This document shows positions 1-7,714 of a stretch of 14,156 bases of DNA, piece after piece; the first letter of the stretch is position 1, and every line of letters begins with the position of its first letter. The notes under the pieces are model-generated. The model searched no databases. It saw nothing but the letters and a program-made list of their open reading frames with translations, and was not told the origin of the DNA. The DNA lies in contig PLDZ01000185.1 of NCBI GenBank assembly GCA_003136295.1, forward strand, positions 4,294 to 18,449, read 5' to 3'. Made by a program: the position numbers and the translations under genes. This DNA comes from Candidatus Dormiibacterota bacterium (GTDB lineage: Bacteria > Chloroflexota > Dormibacteria > Aeolococcales > Aeolococcaceae).

Positions 1-824
1 TCCTCCTCAACCCGCTGCCGTACGGCCTCGGAGTGCTGCTGTCGCTCGGGCTGGCAACCGTCCTCGTCTACGTCGGTGTGCGCACCGGCAGCCGCCGGCG
101 AGACGCGCTCGGCGTGGTCTTCGGCCGGAACACGGCGGTGAACATCGACGAGGGAGCTCCGGCGCCGCTCGACGGCCAGCCGGTCATCGTCGATACGAGT
201 GTCCTCATCGACGGTCGCATCGTCGACGTTGCGGCGGCGGGCTTCGTCCCGGGCCGCCTGCTCATTCCCGGGTTCGTGCTCGAGGAGCTCCAGCGCGTGG
301 CAGACTCCGCTGACCCGTTCCGTCGCCAGAAGGGCCGCCGCGGCCTGGGCGTTGTGGACGCCCTCCAGAAGTCGGAGGAGGTCGTCTGCGAGCTGGTCGA
401 TCTCGACTTCCCCGGCACGCCGGACGTGGATGCCCGTCTCGTCAAGCTCGCCAGGGCGCGAGGCGCCGCCTTGATGACCCAGGATTACAACCTCAACCGC
501 CTCGCCCAGATCGAGGGCGTGCGCGTGCTCAACCTCAACGACCTTGCCAACGCGGTCAAGCCCATCGTCGGCGCCGGCGAGAGCATAGCGATCACCATCG
601 TCAAGGAGGGGAAGGAACCCCACCAGGGCGTGGGCTATTTCGAGGACGGCACCATGGTGGTCGTGGAGAACGGGAGTAGCCGAGTCGACGAGACCGTCAC
701 CGTCACCGTGACCACCGTGCTCCAGACCACCGCGGGCCGGATGATCTTCGCAACGCTCGCCGCCGACGACTCGACCAAGCCGCGGGTGCTCCGGCCGGTT
801 CGCGCCAAGGTTGCGCAGCGCTGA
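1..824 (+). CDS. PIN/TRAM domain protein (YacL-like), 5' partial
   Basis: This is a membrane-anchored PIN-fold (RNase-like) protein with a C-terminal TRAM RNA-binding domain, cut by the left window edge. The frame is open from base 3; the GTG at 33 is only the first internal start-like codon. Counting from that GTG, a hydrophobic helix covers about residues 1-16. The PIN domain starts at residue 51 with VIVDTSVLIDGR (acidic D54, D60), continues through GFVLEELQ, and has a late acidic motif in LMTQDYNLN. TRAM follows (GESIAITIVKEGKEP, then GVGYFEDGTMVVVENG). Family members usually carry several N-terminal membrane helices, so a good part is probably missing. Its stop overlaps the inferred CTG start of ispD (CTGA, 821-824), indicating translational coupling. 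PIN/TRAM proteins next to ispD are a known gene order. RNase activity is inferred from the fold and has not been shown for most members. Confidence 0.92.
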   Translation, partial: LLNPLPYGLGVLLSLGLATVLVYVGVRTGSRRRDALGVVFGRNTAVNIDEGAPAPLDGQPVIVDTSVLIDGRIVDVAAAGFVPGRLLIPGFVLEELQRVADSADPFRRQKGRRGLGVVDALQKSEEVVCELVDLDFPGTPDVDARLVKLARARGAALMTQDYNLNRLAQIEGVRVLNLNDLANAVKPIVGAGESIAITIVKEGKEPHQGVGYFEDGTMVVVENGSSRVDETVTVTVTTVLQTTAGRMIFATLAADDSTKPRVLRPVRAKVAQR

Positions 825-1492
825 CCAGCGCGCTCATCGTCCCCGCCTTCGGCCGCGGCGTGCGGACGGGCGAGGACAAGCTCTGGGCGGTCGTCTCCGG
901 ACGGCCGGTGCTCGGGATCACGCTCGAGGCCGTCGCCGCGGCGGGCTGCTTCGACCTCGTGGTCATTGCCGCCCCGGTCGCTCGCTGGGAGGCGATCCGC
1001 GCCATCGCCGCCGAGCATCAGCTGGCCAATGTGGTGCTTCTCGAGGGTGGTGAGCGCCGCCAGGACAGCGTCGCCGTCGCCATCGACCGGTGCGACGGCC
1101 ACGCGTGGATCTCGGTCCACGACGCTGCCCGTCCGCTCACCCCACCCGAGGTCTTCCGGGCGGTGCTCGACGCGGCCCGCGCTGATGGAGCCGCGACGGC
1201 AGGGGTACCCTGCGTGGACACTGTGAAGCAGGTGCAGCACGGCCGGGTCGCGGCCACCCTCGACCGCTCCTCGATCATCGCGACGCAGACGCCCCAGTCG
1301 TTCGACGCGGATCTCCTGCGCCGTGCCCATCTGAACGCGGTCGCGCGCGGGATCAGTGCCGGCGACGATGCCACGCTCGTTGAGGCCCTGGGCGAACCCG
1401 TCACGGTGGTGCCCGGCGACCCCCGGAACTTCAAGATCACCATTCCGCAGGACCTCGTCCTGCTCCGTGCATTACTCGAGGAGGTCCGATGA
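821..1492 (+). CDS. ispD: 2-C-methyl-D-erythritol 4-phosphate cytidylyltransferase (IspD)
   Basis: This enzyme makes CDP-ME from MEP and CTP, the third step of the cytosolic MEP isoprenoid pathway. Conserved blocks are VHDAARPL, PCVDTVKQV, the IATQTPQSF segment and GDPRNFKIT. The N-terminal CTP loop reads ALIVPAFGRGVRTGEDK: it is recognisable but divergent (AFG instead of AAG, and a shortened stretch before the lysine). I chose CTG at 821. The only nearby standard start, GTG at 860, would cut off the glycine-rich loop, and there is no in-frame ATG, GTG or TTG just upstream. CTG at 821 gives a CTGA overlap with the preceding stop and sits 10 nt after a CAAGG at 806-810. It gives 223 aa, normal for the family. 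The gene ends in an ATGA overlap with ispF. The family call is firm; the start is inferred. Confidence 0.93.
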   Translation: MTSALIVPAFGRGVRTGEDKLWAVVSGRPVLGITLEAVAAAGCFDLVVIAAPVARWEAIRAIAAEHQLANVVLLEGGERRQDSVAVAIDRCDGHAWISVHDAARPLTPPEVFRAVLDAARADGAATAGVPCVDTVKQVQHGRVAATLDRSSIIATQTPQSFDADLLRRAHLNAVARGISAGDDATLVEALGEPVTVVPGDPRNFKITIPQDLVLLRALLEEVR

Positions 1493-1968
1493 CCCCGCGG
1501 ATCGGTCATGGCATCGACGCGCACCGGTTCATTCCCGGGCGGCCACTGATGCTCGGAGGCGTCCTGGTCCCGTACAGCCGCGGCCTGCTCGGGCACTCCG
1601 ACGGCGACGCGGTCGTGCATGCGCTCGTCGACGCGATCCTCGGTGCGTCAGGGCTCGGCGACATGGGCAAGCACTTTCCGTCCAGCGACCCGAGGTGGAA
1701 GGACACGTCGGGATGCGAGTTCCTGACAGTCGTCGCCGAGAAGCTCCGGGTGGAGGGCTGGACGATCATCAGTGCTCACGTCATCGCGATCGCCGAGGAA
1801 CCGCGCCTCGCCGCCCATCTGGGGTCGATGTCCGAGGCCATGTCGACGGCGCTGGGCCTCGAACCCGGGACGATCGCCGTCGGCGCGACCACCACCGACG
1901 GTATGGGGTTCTCGGGCCGGAGCGAAGGGATCGCGGCGTCGGCGACGGTGCTCCTGGAACGGCGTTGA
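1489..1968 (+). CDS. ispF: 2-C-methyl-D-erythritol 2,4-cyclodiphosphate synthase (IspF)
   Basis: This enzyme cyclises CDP-ME 2-phosphate to MEcPP, releasing CMP, in the MEP pathway; the family works as a homotrimer. The 159 aa length is typical. GHGIDAHR supplies metal ligands D10 and H12, and H44 in HSDGDAVVHAL is the third expected ligand. LGDMGKHFP and the C-terminal TTTDGMGFSGRSEGIAA block are also present; the latter has Asp where TTTE is usual. The start ATG overlaps the ispD stop (ATGA) and is preceded by a strong Shine-Dalgarno GAGGAGGT at 1478-1485, three bases before the ATG. The stop overlaps the TTG start of cysS. Adjacent ispD and ispF are usual, and some bacteria fuse them; here they are separate. 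Confidence 0.97.
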   Translation: MTPRIGHGIDAHRFIPGRPLMLGGVLVPYSRGLLGHSDGDAVVHALVDAILGASGLGDMGKHFPSSDPRWKDTSGCEFLTVVAEKLRVEGWTIISAHVIAIAEEPRLAAHLGSMSEAMSTALGLEPGTIAVGATTTDGMGFSGRSEGIAASATVLLERR

Positions 1969-3404
1969 CCCTCCAGCTGCACGACACGATGAGCCGTGAG
2001 CTCGTCGCGGTGGAGCCGATTGATCCGGGTCATATCAGGATGTACACCTGCGGGCCAACCGTCTGGAATCGAGTCCACATCGGCAATTTCCGGACGTTCA
2101 TCTTCGAGGACGTCCTGCGCCGCTGGCTCGACCGCAGGTTTGCCAACAACGTCACCCACGTGATGAACCTGACCGATGTCGACGACCGGATCATCAAGAA
2201 CGCTGTCGCGCACGGCCACTCGCTCGATGAGGAGACCGCGCAGTGGATCGCCGCGTTCGAAGAGGATCGCGACACCCTCGGCATCCGGCCGGCGCATCAC
2301 TATCCGCGCGCGACCGAGTACATCGAGCAGATGGTCGACCTGATCGAGCGTCTCGAGCACGCCGGCGCGGCATATCGCGCCGATGGCAGCTACTACTTCC
2401 ACATCGCGGCGTTTCCCGCCTACGGGAAGCTGAGTGGCGCGAGCGCCGAAGGGCTCGTGGCCGGCGCGAGCGGCAGGATCGATGCCGACGACTACACCAA
2501 GGAAGACGTCCGCGACTTCGCGCTCTGGAAGGCCGTTGGGCCCGACGAGATCGGCTGGGATACCCGCATCGGCAGGGGACACCCAGGCTGGCACATCGAG
2601 TGCTCCGCGATGAGCATGGCCTTGCTCGGTGAGAGCTTCGACATCCACTGCGGCGGCGTCGACAACATCTTCCCGCACCATGAGAATGAGATCGCGCAGT
2701 CGGAGGCCGCGACCGGCAAGCGGTTCGTGCGTATCTGGTGCCACAGCCAGCATCTGCGCGTGAGCGGCGAGAAGATGGCCAAGCGGGTCGGTAACTTCGC
2801 CACCGTGCGCGAGGTGCTCGATGAGGGCGCGAGCGCGGCGTCACTTCGTTATCTCCTCGCCGCGCGAACCCATTACCGCAAGCCGCTCGAGTACTCGGAT
2901 GAGCTGCTCTCGGACAGCAACGCGGCGGTGCAGCGACTCGTCGACTTTCAGACGCGCATCGCCGGACTGCCGACCGTCGAGGAGGCCGGCAACGCAGACG
3001 ACGCGGTCCTCGCCTCCGTACGCGGGATGCGGATCGGTTTCGAGGAGGCGATGGACGACGATCTCAATGTCCCGGAGGCGATGGGCATCGTGTTCTCCGG
3101 ATTGCGCGACGTGAATCGCGTGCTCGATACCGGAGCAGTCAGCGCCGAGACCCAGCGCACCCTGCAACATCTCCTCAACGAGATCGACGGCGTGCTCGGC
3201 GTGCTCGCGCTCGTCGCGCGCGACCCTCAGGCGGCGCCTGATGCCGAGGAGCAGCGGTGGCTCGACCAGCGCGCGGCCGCGCGTGCTGCTCGCGATTTCG
3301 CGCAATCCGATCATCTCCGCATTCAGCTCGCGAGTCGCGGCATCGAAGTGGAGGACACGCCCCAGGGGCAGCGCTGGAAGCGCATCTCGCCGCGCCGCGG
3401 CTGA
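1965..3404 (+). CDS. cysS: Cysteinyl-tRNA synthetase (CysRS)
   Basis: This class I aminoacyl-tRNA synthetase charges tRNA-Cys. From TTG 1965 it is 479 aa, the usual size. MYTCGPTVWNRVHIGN contains the first zinc ligand C29 and the HIGH-type motif HIGN (38-41). HIECSAM gives C213 and FPHHENEIAQSEA gives H238 and E242, matching the four zinc ligands known from E. coli CysRS. The second ATP-loop motif is KMAKR (270-274) instead of KMSKS, followed by VGNF. I chose TTG 1965 because its product (TLQLHDTMSRELV) aligns with the family N-terminus and because it overlaps the ispF stop as TTGA; ATG 1989 would remove the first strand. The open frame extends far upstream over ispD and ispF, but that part is a shadow. 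The gene ends 4 nt before rlmB. Confidence 0.97.
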   Translation: MTLQLHDTMSRELVAVEPIDPGHIRMYTCGPTVWNRVHIGNFRTFIFEDVLRRWLDRRFANNVTHVMNLTDVDDRIIKNAVAHGHSLDEETAQWIAAFEEDRDTLGIRPAHHYPRATEYIEQMVDLIERLEHAGAAYRADGSYYFHIAAFPAYGKLSGASAEGLVAGASGRIDADDYTKEDVRDFALWKAVGPDEIGWDTRIGRGHPGWHIECSAMSMALLGESFDIHCGGVDNIFPHHENEIAQSEAATGKRFVRIWCHSQHLRVSGEKMAKRVGNFATVREVLDEGASAASLRYLLAARTHYRKPLEYSDELLSDSNAAVQRLVDFQTRIAGLPTVEEAGNADDAVLASVRGMRIGFEEAMDDDLNVPEAMGIVFSGLRDVNRVLDTGAVSAETQRTLQHLLNEIDGVLGVLALVARDPQAAPDAEEQRWLDQRAAARAARDFAQSDHLRIQLASRGIEVEDTPQGQRWKRISPRRG

Positions 3405-3408
3405 CCGC

Positions 3409-4143
3409 GTGGATATTCTCTACGGGCGCAACCCCGTGCTCGAAGCCCTTCGGTCGGGCCGTCGTGCGCGCAAGATCGTGATTGCAATCGCGATCCGTCC
3501 CGAGGCGCGTCTCACCGAGATCCTCGAGCATGCCGAGGCGCGGGACATCCTCGTGGAGGAGGTGTCGCGACAACGGCTCGATGACATCGCCCACACCGAG
3601 CATCACCAGGGCGTGGCAGGGTATTTCCATGCACGCGCAGCGCTCACGATCCACGACCTGCTCGATCAGGCGCGCGCCCCCGCGCTGCTCGTGGTGCTTG
3701 ACGGCATCCAGGATCCCCAGAACGTCGGGGCGATCGCGCGCAGCGCCGAAGCGTGCGGCGCGGACGGCATCGTCGTGCCCCGCCACCACGCGGCGCCGCT
3801 CACCGCAGCGGCGGTGAAGGCGTCGGCGGGTGCGACCGAGCATCTCCCGATGGTGACTGTGCCCAACCTCGCCCAGGCGCTCGAGGTCGTCGGCGCGGCG
3901 GGAATCTGGCGGGTTGGCCTCGATGCCGACGCGCGGGATCGGTACGACACGGTCGATCTCTCGGGACCCGTAGGAATCGTCGTCGGTGCCGAGGGCGCGG
4001 GCATGCGACGGCTGACTCGCGAGCACTGCGACGTGCTCGTGTCCATACCGATGATGGGGCACGTCGCGTCACTCAACGCGGCGGCGGCCGCCGCGGTGCT
4101 GCTCTTCGAGGTGCAACGTCAGCGCGGATTCGCACCGCGCTGA
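3409..4143 (+). CDS. rlmB: RlmB/TrmH-family 23S rRNA (guanosine-2'-O-)methyltransferase
   Basis: This is a SPOUT-class, SAM-dependent RNA 2'-O-ribose methyltransferase. RlmB modifies G2251 of 23S rRNA in E. coli; the exact target here is inferred. The product is 244 aa. The N-terminal substrate-binding domain starts LYGRNPVLEALRSG and ends around HQGVAGYF. The trefoil-knot catalytic domain carries motif 1 (LDGIQDPQNVGAIARSAEA, N105), motif 2 (VVGAEGAGMRR, 191-201) and motif 3 (IPMMGHVASLNAAAAAAV, 213-230). GTG 3409 is chosen because GRNPV must sit near the N-terminus; the open frame upstream lies inside cysS and does not resemble the family. No clear Shine-Dalgarno is present, and the gap to cysS is 4 nt, so reinitiation is likely. 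Confidence 0.95.
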   Translation: MDILYGRNPVLEALRSGRRARKIVIAIAIRPEARLTEILEHAEARDILVEEVSRQRLDDIAHTEHHQGVAGYFHARAALTIHDLLDQARAPALLVVLDGIQDPQNVGAIARSAEACGADGIVVPRHHAAPLTAAAVKASAGATEHLPMVTVPNLAQALEVVGAAGIWRVGLDADARDRYDTVDLSGPVGIVVGAEGAGMRRLTREHCDVLVSIPMMGHVASLNAAAAAAVLLFEVQRQRGFAPR

Positions 4144-4159
4144 GGAGAGCACCCACCCG

Positions 4160-4693
4160 ATGCAGGCGCTGATCGTCGACGGGTACAACATCATTCACGC
4201 GTGGCCCGCGCTGCACTCGACGCTGCGCGAGCGGGGCCTCGAGGATGCGCGCCGTCAGCTGGTGAGCGTGCTCGCGGAGTACGCAGCGCAGACCGGCGTC
4301 GCGGTCACCGTCGTCTTCGATGCGCACGGACGGCCGGGAGCCATCCCCTCCACCGAGAAAGTCGATGGGGTCACCGTGCTCTTCGGGTCCAAGCGAGCCA
4401 CCGCCGACCACGTCATCGAACGCGCCGCGTACCGCGCGTCCCAGCGCGGTGAGGGCGCGGATGTGGTGGTCGCGACTGACGATCGCCTGGAGCGCGACGT
4501 CGTCGGGGCGATGGGGGTCGCGACCATGGGAGCACGCGCCCTCGAGGCCGAGGTGGCCAGGGTGGCGGGCAGCGTGGGTGCCGAGACCAAGCGGATGCGC
4601 GAGGACGGCCGCCGACGTACCCGGCTCGAGGACGGCCTCGACCCGGAGATCCGGCGCCGGCTCGAACGCATACGTCGTGGCGACGACCGCTAG
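4160..4693 (+). CDS. NYN-domain ribonuclease, YacP/Rae1 family
   Basis: This 177 aa protein belongs to the NYN (PIN-like) family DUF901. The Bacillus subtilis member Rae1 (YacP) is a ribosome-associated endonuclease that cuts mRNA in the A site. Visible signatures are IVDGYNIIHAWP at the N-terminus (D7, N10), TVVFDAHGRPG, GVTVLFGSKRATADHVIE, and the acidic strand VVVATDDRLERDVVGAMG. A basic C-terminal tail (about 140-177) rich in Arg could contact RNA. The ATG at 4160 is preceded by GAGGAG at 4142-4147, 12 nt away, overlapping the rlmB stop. In Bacillus the gene also follows rlmB, which supports orthology. Ribosome-dependent cleavage is inferred from the family. Confidence 0.9.
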   Translation: MQALIVDGYNIIHAWPALHSTLRERGLEDARRQLVSVLAEYAAQTGVAVTVVFDAHGRPGAIPSTEKVDGVTVLFGSKRATADHVIERAAYRASQRGEGADVVVATDDRLERDVVGAMGVATMGARALEAEVARVAGSVGAETKRMREDGRRRTRLEDGLDPEIRRRLERIRRGDDR

Positions 4694-4723
4694 GCGCTGG
4701 CTTCGATCAGTCGTCCGCTAGGC
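4687..4723 (+). repeat. 9-bp direct repeat CCGCTAGGC before the transporter gene
   Basis: CCGCTAGGC occurs at 4687-4695, covering the TAG stop of the NYN gene, and again at 4715-4723, 28 bp start to start. The second copy forms the left part of the CCGCTA-GGC-TAGCGG palindrome next to the start of the transporter gene. GACGAC (4682-4687) is also complementary to GTCGTC (4710-4715). Function is unknown; it could be a regulator site or chance. Confidence 0.4.
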
Positions 4724-4734
4724 TAGCGGCACGA
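4698..4734 (+). promoter_or_regulatory. Putative leaderless promoter and palindrome of the transporter operon
   Basis: TAGGCT at 4719-4724 fits the TAnnnT -10 pattern. Its end lies nine bases before the ATG at 4734, so transcription would start at or within a few bases of the start codon; no Shine-Dalgarno is present. The -10 is embedded in a perfect 6-bp palindrome, CCGCTA (4715-4720), GGC, TAGCGG (4724-4729). No convincing -35 is seen (the best is TGGCTT at 4698-4703). The palindrome could be an operator or a start-proximal hairpin. Confidence 0.4.
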
Positions 4735-6122
4735 TGCTGGACTCGCCCTCTCTGCGGGCCAACAGCGTGCGCTATGCCGGGGCGACCGCCAGCGCGGTGG
4801 GCATTCAGGCTCCGACGGCAGGGGTGACGTTTCTGCCGGCGCTCATGGCAGCGATCGTCGGCGAGGCGGGGCCGCTTGCCTTTCTGCTGGCGCTGCTGGC
4901 GATGCTGCTGGTGTCGTATGCATTCATCGTGCTCGCCGCCGACTTTGCGTCGGCCGGCTCGGTCTTCGCCTTCAACGGCAGGGCGCTCGGCTACGGCTAT
5001 GGATTCCTGTCGGCGTGGATGTTGCTCGGCGTGTACATCGCCTATGCATCGTCGATCTATGCGAGCAACACCAACTTCGTGGAGAGCCTGGCCGGTTCGG
5101 CGCACGTGGCAATCGCGTGGCCGGTGTTCGCGCTCGTGTTCTGGGCGCTCGCGCTCCTGTTCGCCTACCTCCGGATCTCGGTGTCCACGATGCTCATTTT
5201 CGCGCTCGAGGGTGCGGCGATCGTGCTGGTGGCGATCGTGGCCGTCGCCGTGCTCCTCAAAGGAGGGTCCGGCGGTCACGCCGTCACAGGTGCGCCATTC
5301 ACGCCCGGTCGGGTGCCGGTCGCGACCATCGGCCTCGGCGTCATCTTCGCCTTCACCGGGTTCTCGGGCTTCGAGGTGTCGGCAACCCTCGGTGAGGAGG
5401 CTTCGCGGCCGCGACGCGTCATCCCGGTGTCGATGATCTCCGCGCTTCTCGTCTCGGGTGGCATCTACGTGCTCGTGTCGTGGGTCGAGACCATCGCGTA
5501 TCCGAGCGCCCAAGCACTCGCGAATCAATCGGTGCCGCTTGTCGACATCGCCGGCCGCTACGTCACGCCGGCGATGGGCACGATCATCAATATCGCGGCA
5601 CTGATCAGCGGTATCGGCGCGCAGCTGGCAACCGTCAACGGCGCGAATCGACTGCTCTTCGCGCTCGCTCGAGACGGTATGGGACCGCGGTGGCTGGCGA
5701 GGGTGCACCGCCGTCAGCGGTCACCCATCGGTGCACTCGCGGTTGTCGGGACAGTGAGCATCGTTGCGGTGATGCCCTTCATGCTCAATGGGACGAGCCC
5801 AATCGATGCGTTCTTCTATCTCGCGACGTATGGAGCGGATCTCATCATCATCGCCTACCTGCTGACCGCGATTGCCGCGCTGGTCTGGTCGATACGGCGA
5901 GGGCACGCCGGTGCGCTGCGCGTCGGCGGCCTGGTCGCGGCGATCGCGGTCATGGCGTACATCATCAAGGGGACGGTGTACCCCGTTCCGGCGGCGCCCT
6001 TTGATCTCTGCATCTACGCCGCGGGGATCACCATTGCTGTCGGCGTCGCGTTGCTGCTGGTCCCTCGACTGCGAGCGAGTCTGTCTCGCTCGTCGCTCCT
6101 GGCCACCGCTCCCGCAGACTGA
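4734..6122 (+). CDS. APC-superfamily amino acid/amine permease
   Basis: This 462 aa integral membrane protein of the amino acid-polyamine-organocation superfamily probably has about 12 membrane helices, judged by eye. It is a secondary transporter in the cytoplasmic membrane; its substrate cannot be read from the sequence. The family fingerprint is FTGFSGFEVSATLGEEASRPRRVIP in the middle (the FE..A.LGEE..nPrr block), followed by the ANRLLFALARDGMGP loop. ATG 4734 is used because the N-terminal region SVRYAGATASAVGIQAPTAG matches the first helix of the family. The gene appears to start a new transcript 40 bp after the NYN nuclease gene. Only 8 nt separate its stop from the acyl-CoA ligase gene, so the imported compound may feed that enzyme (inference). 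Confidence 0.92.
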   Translation: MLDSPSLRANSVRYAGATASAVGIQAPTAGVTFLPALMAAIVGEAGPLAFLLALLAMLLVSYAFIVLAADFASAGSVFAFNGRALGYGYGFLSAWMLLGVYIAYASSIYASNTNFVESLAGSAHVAIAWPVFALVFWALALLFAYLRISVSTMLIFALEGAAIVLVAIVAVAVLLKGGSGGHAVTGAPFTPGRVPVATIGLGVIFAFTGFSGFEVSATLGEEASRPRRVIPVSMISALLVSGGIYVLVSWVETIAYPSAQALANQSVPLVDIAGRYVTPAMGTIINIAALISGIGAQLATVNGANRLLFALARDGMGPRWLARVHRRQRSPIGALAVVGTVSIVAVMPFMLNGTSPIDAFFYLATYGADLIIIAYLLTAIAALVWSIRRGHAGALRVGGLVAAIAVMAYIIKGTVYPVPAAPFDLCIYAAGITIAVGVALLLVPRLRASLSRSSLLATAPAD

Positions 6123-6130
6123 GCCAGACG

Positions 6131-7714
6131 ATGCCAGTCGCGCCGACCACGCTCAAACCGCTGCGGGATCGAATCGCGGCCGCCGTCGCCGAGCATCGAG
6201 ACCAGGAATGCGTGGTCCTGCCCGACGCACGACTCACCTACGGCGAGCTCGACCGGCTGACGAACGCGACGGCCAATGTCCTGCTCGAGCGGGGGGTGCG
6301 CGAGGGCGACGTGGTCATGACCCTGTGCCACAACGGCACTGCGCTGATCAGCACGTGGTTTGCCTGCATCAAGATCGGGGCGGTGTTCGCTCCTCTGAAC
6401 GCGTCGTTAACGGGCGACCCGCTGGCGCACGTGATGTCCCGAGCGCGGGGGCAAATGCTCGTGTGCGACGCGGCGCTCGCCGGCGCGGCGCGAGCGGCTT
6501 CGCGGGAGCTCTCGACACTGACGGCGATCCTTGTGGCGGGCTCGCGAGCGTCCTCCGGTTTCGTGAGCCTTGATCAAGCGGTTGCCCTGGCGGGTACCCA
6601 TGCGCCACCCCCGCCGCCGGCCAACCCGGCGGCACCGGCCCGGCTCATGTTCACCTCCGGGACCACCGGTGAGTCCAAGGCTGTGCTCTGGAGCCGGAAC
6701 GCCGAAACCCTGCACGCGGTGTGCTATGGAGACGAGCTGGTGCGGACGGCCCCCGGCGAGACGGTGTACTGCTGCCTGCCGCTGTTTCATGTCACCGCGC
6801 AGGGCACGTTGCTCGGCACCCTGCTGCGCGGCGGGCGCACGGTCATCGACCGTCACTTCGAGCCCTTGCGTTTCTGGGGCCGAACGCGCGCCGTCGACGC
6901 GGTGTTCTTCCCCTACGTCGGGACGATCATCAGCACGCTCATGTCCCGAGCTCCCCAGCGCAAGGATGCCGAGAACCCAGTGCTGCGCGCCATGGGCAGC
7001 GCAACGCCGACCGGCCTCTGGGAGGCGTTCGAGCGTCGCTTCGGGGTCGCCCTCGAGGATGTCTGGGGTCAGACCGAGACCGCCTCCTGCTGGACCCACG
7101 CCGGCTCGGGCGGTCCCGTGCCGGGCACCGTCGGCGTTCCCTGCGATCGCTTCGAGGCTCGAATCGTGGCTGCGGCGGGCATCGAGGCCGCCTCCGGCGA
7201 GCCCGGCGAACTCTGGATCCGCCCAGCGGAGCCGCACATGATCTTCGAGGGATATGCCCAAGGCGGGATGGGTGGTCCGGACAAGGGCGACGACAGCTGG
7301 TACCGGACTGGCGACCTGCTGGCCCGTGGCGTGGGGGGTGCGCTCAGCTTCCACGGCCGCCTCCGCGAGGCCATCCGGCGGCGCGGCGAGACCCTCGCGC
7401 CGGCGGAGATTGAGGCCGTCGCCCTGCAGCATCCCGCGATCCGGGAGGCGGCGGCGATCGGCGTTCCTGCCGACGACGGCGTCGAGGATGAGATCCTCCT
7501 CTGCGTGGCCCTCAACGAGCCGTTGGCTCTCACACCGTCCGCGCTCCACACTCATCTGATGGGGGCGCTGCCGAAGTTCATGGTCCCGCGCTTCATCCGG
7601 ATCGAGGCCGACCTTCCCAAGACGGCCACCACGCGCGTCCGCCGGGCGGCATTGCGTGAAGCCGGACGCGCCGGAGCCTGGGACGCACGCGCCCGGCGAG
7701 GCCACCATGGCTGA
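6131..7714 (+). CDS. AMP-forming acyl-CoA synthetase/ligase (ANL superfamily)
   Basis: This 527 aa enzyme should activate a carboxylic acid to an acyl-adenylate and then to an acyl-CoA. Motifs in order: LTYGELDRLTNATANVL near the N-terminus, the P-loop-like TSGTTGESK (175-183), the adenine-binding region ending in WGQTE (312-316), YRTGDL with D395, GRLREAIRRRGE (hinge, 409-420) and APAEIE. The C-terminal catalytic-lysine motif, usually PKTxTGK, reads PKTATTRVRR (497-505), with Arg502 at the lysine position. Related CaiC-type and cyclohexanecarboxylate/bile-acid CoA ligases are the closest feel, but the substrate is unknown. A Pro-rich linker (158-169) precedes the P-loop. The gene follows the permease by 8 nt and overlaps the ketosynthase by 8 bp (ATGGCTGA). 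Confidence 0.9.
   Translation: MPVAPTTLKPLRDRIAAAVAEHRDQECVVLPDARLTYGELDRLTNATANVLLERGVREGDVVMTLCHNGTALISTWFACIKIGAVFAPLNASLTGDPLAHVMSRARGQMLVCDAALAGAARAASRELSTLTAILVAGSRASSGFVSLDQAVALAGTHAPPPPPANPAAPARLMFTSGTTGESKAVLWSRNAETLHAVCYGDELVRTAPGETVYCCLPLFHVTAQGTLLGTLLRGGRTVIDRHFEPLRFWGRTRAVDAVFFPYVGTIISTLMSRAPQRKDAENPVLRAMGSATPTGLWEAFERRFGVALEDVWGQTETASCWTHAGSGGPVPGTVGVPCDRFEARIVAAAGIEAASGEPGELWIRPAEPHMIFEGYAQGGMGGPDKGDDSWYRTGDLLARGVGGALSFHGRLREAIRRRGETLAPAEIEAVALQHPAIREAAAIGVPADDGVEDEILLCVALNEPLALTPSALHTHLMGALPKFMVPRFIRIEADLPKTATTRVRRAALREAGRAGAWDARARRGHHG

Noticed and set aside
1356..1964. N-terminal extension of cysS giving a 682-codon open frame
   Set aside because: The extension is out of frame over the well-supported ispD and ispF genes, and its translation is low-complexity Arg/Pro-rich sequence with no CysRS similarity.
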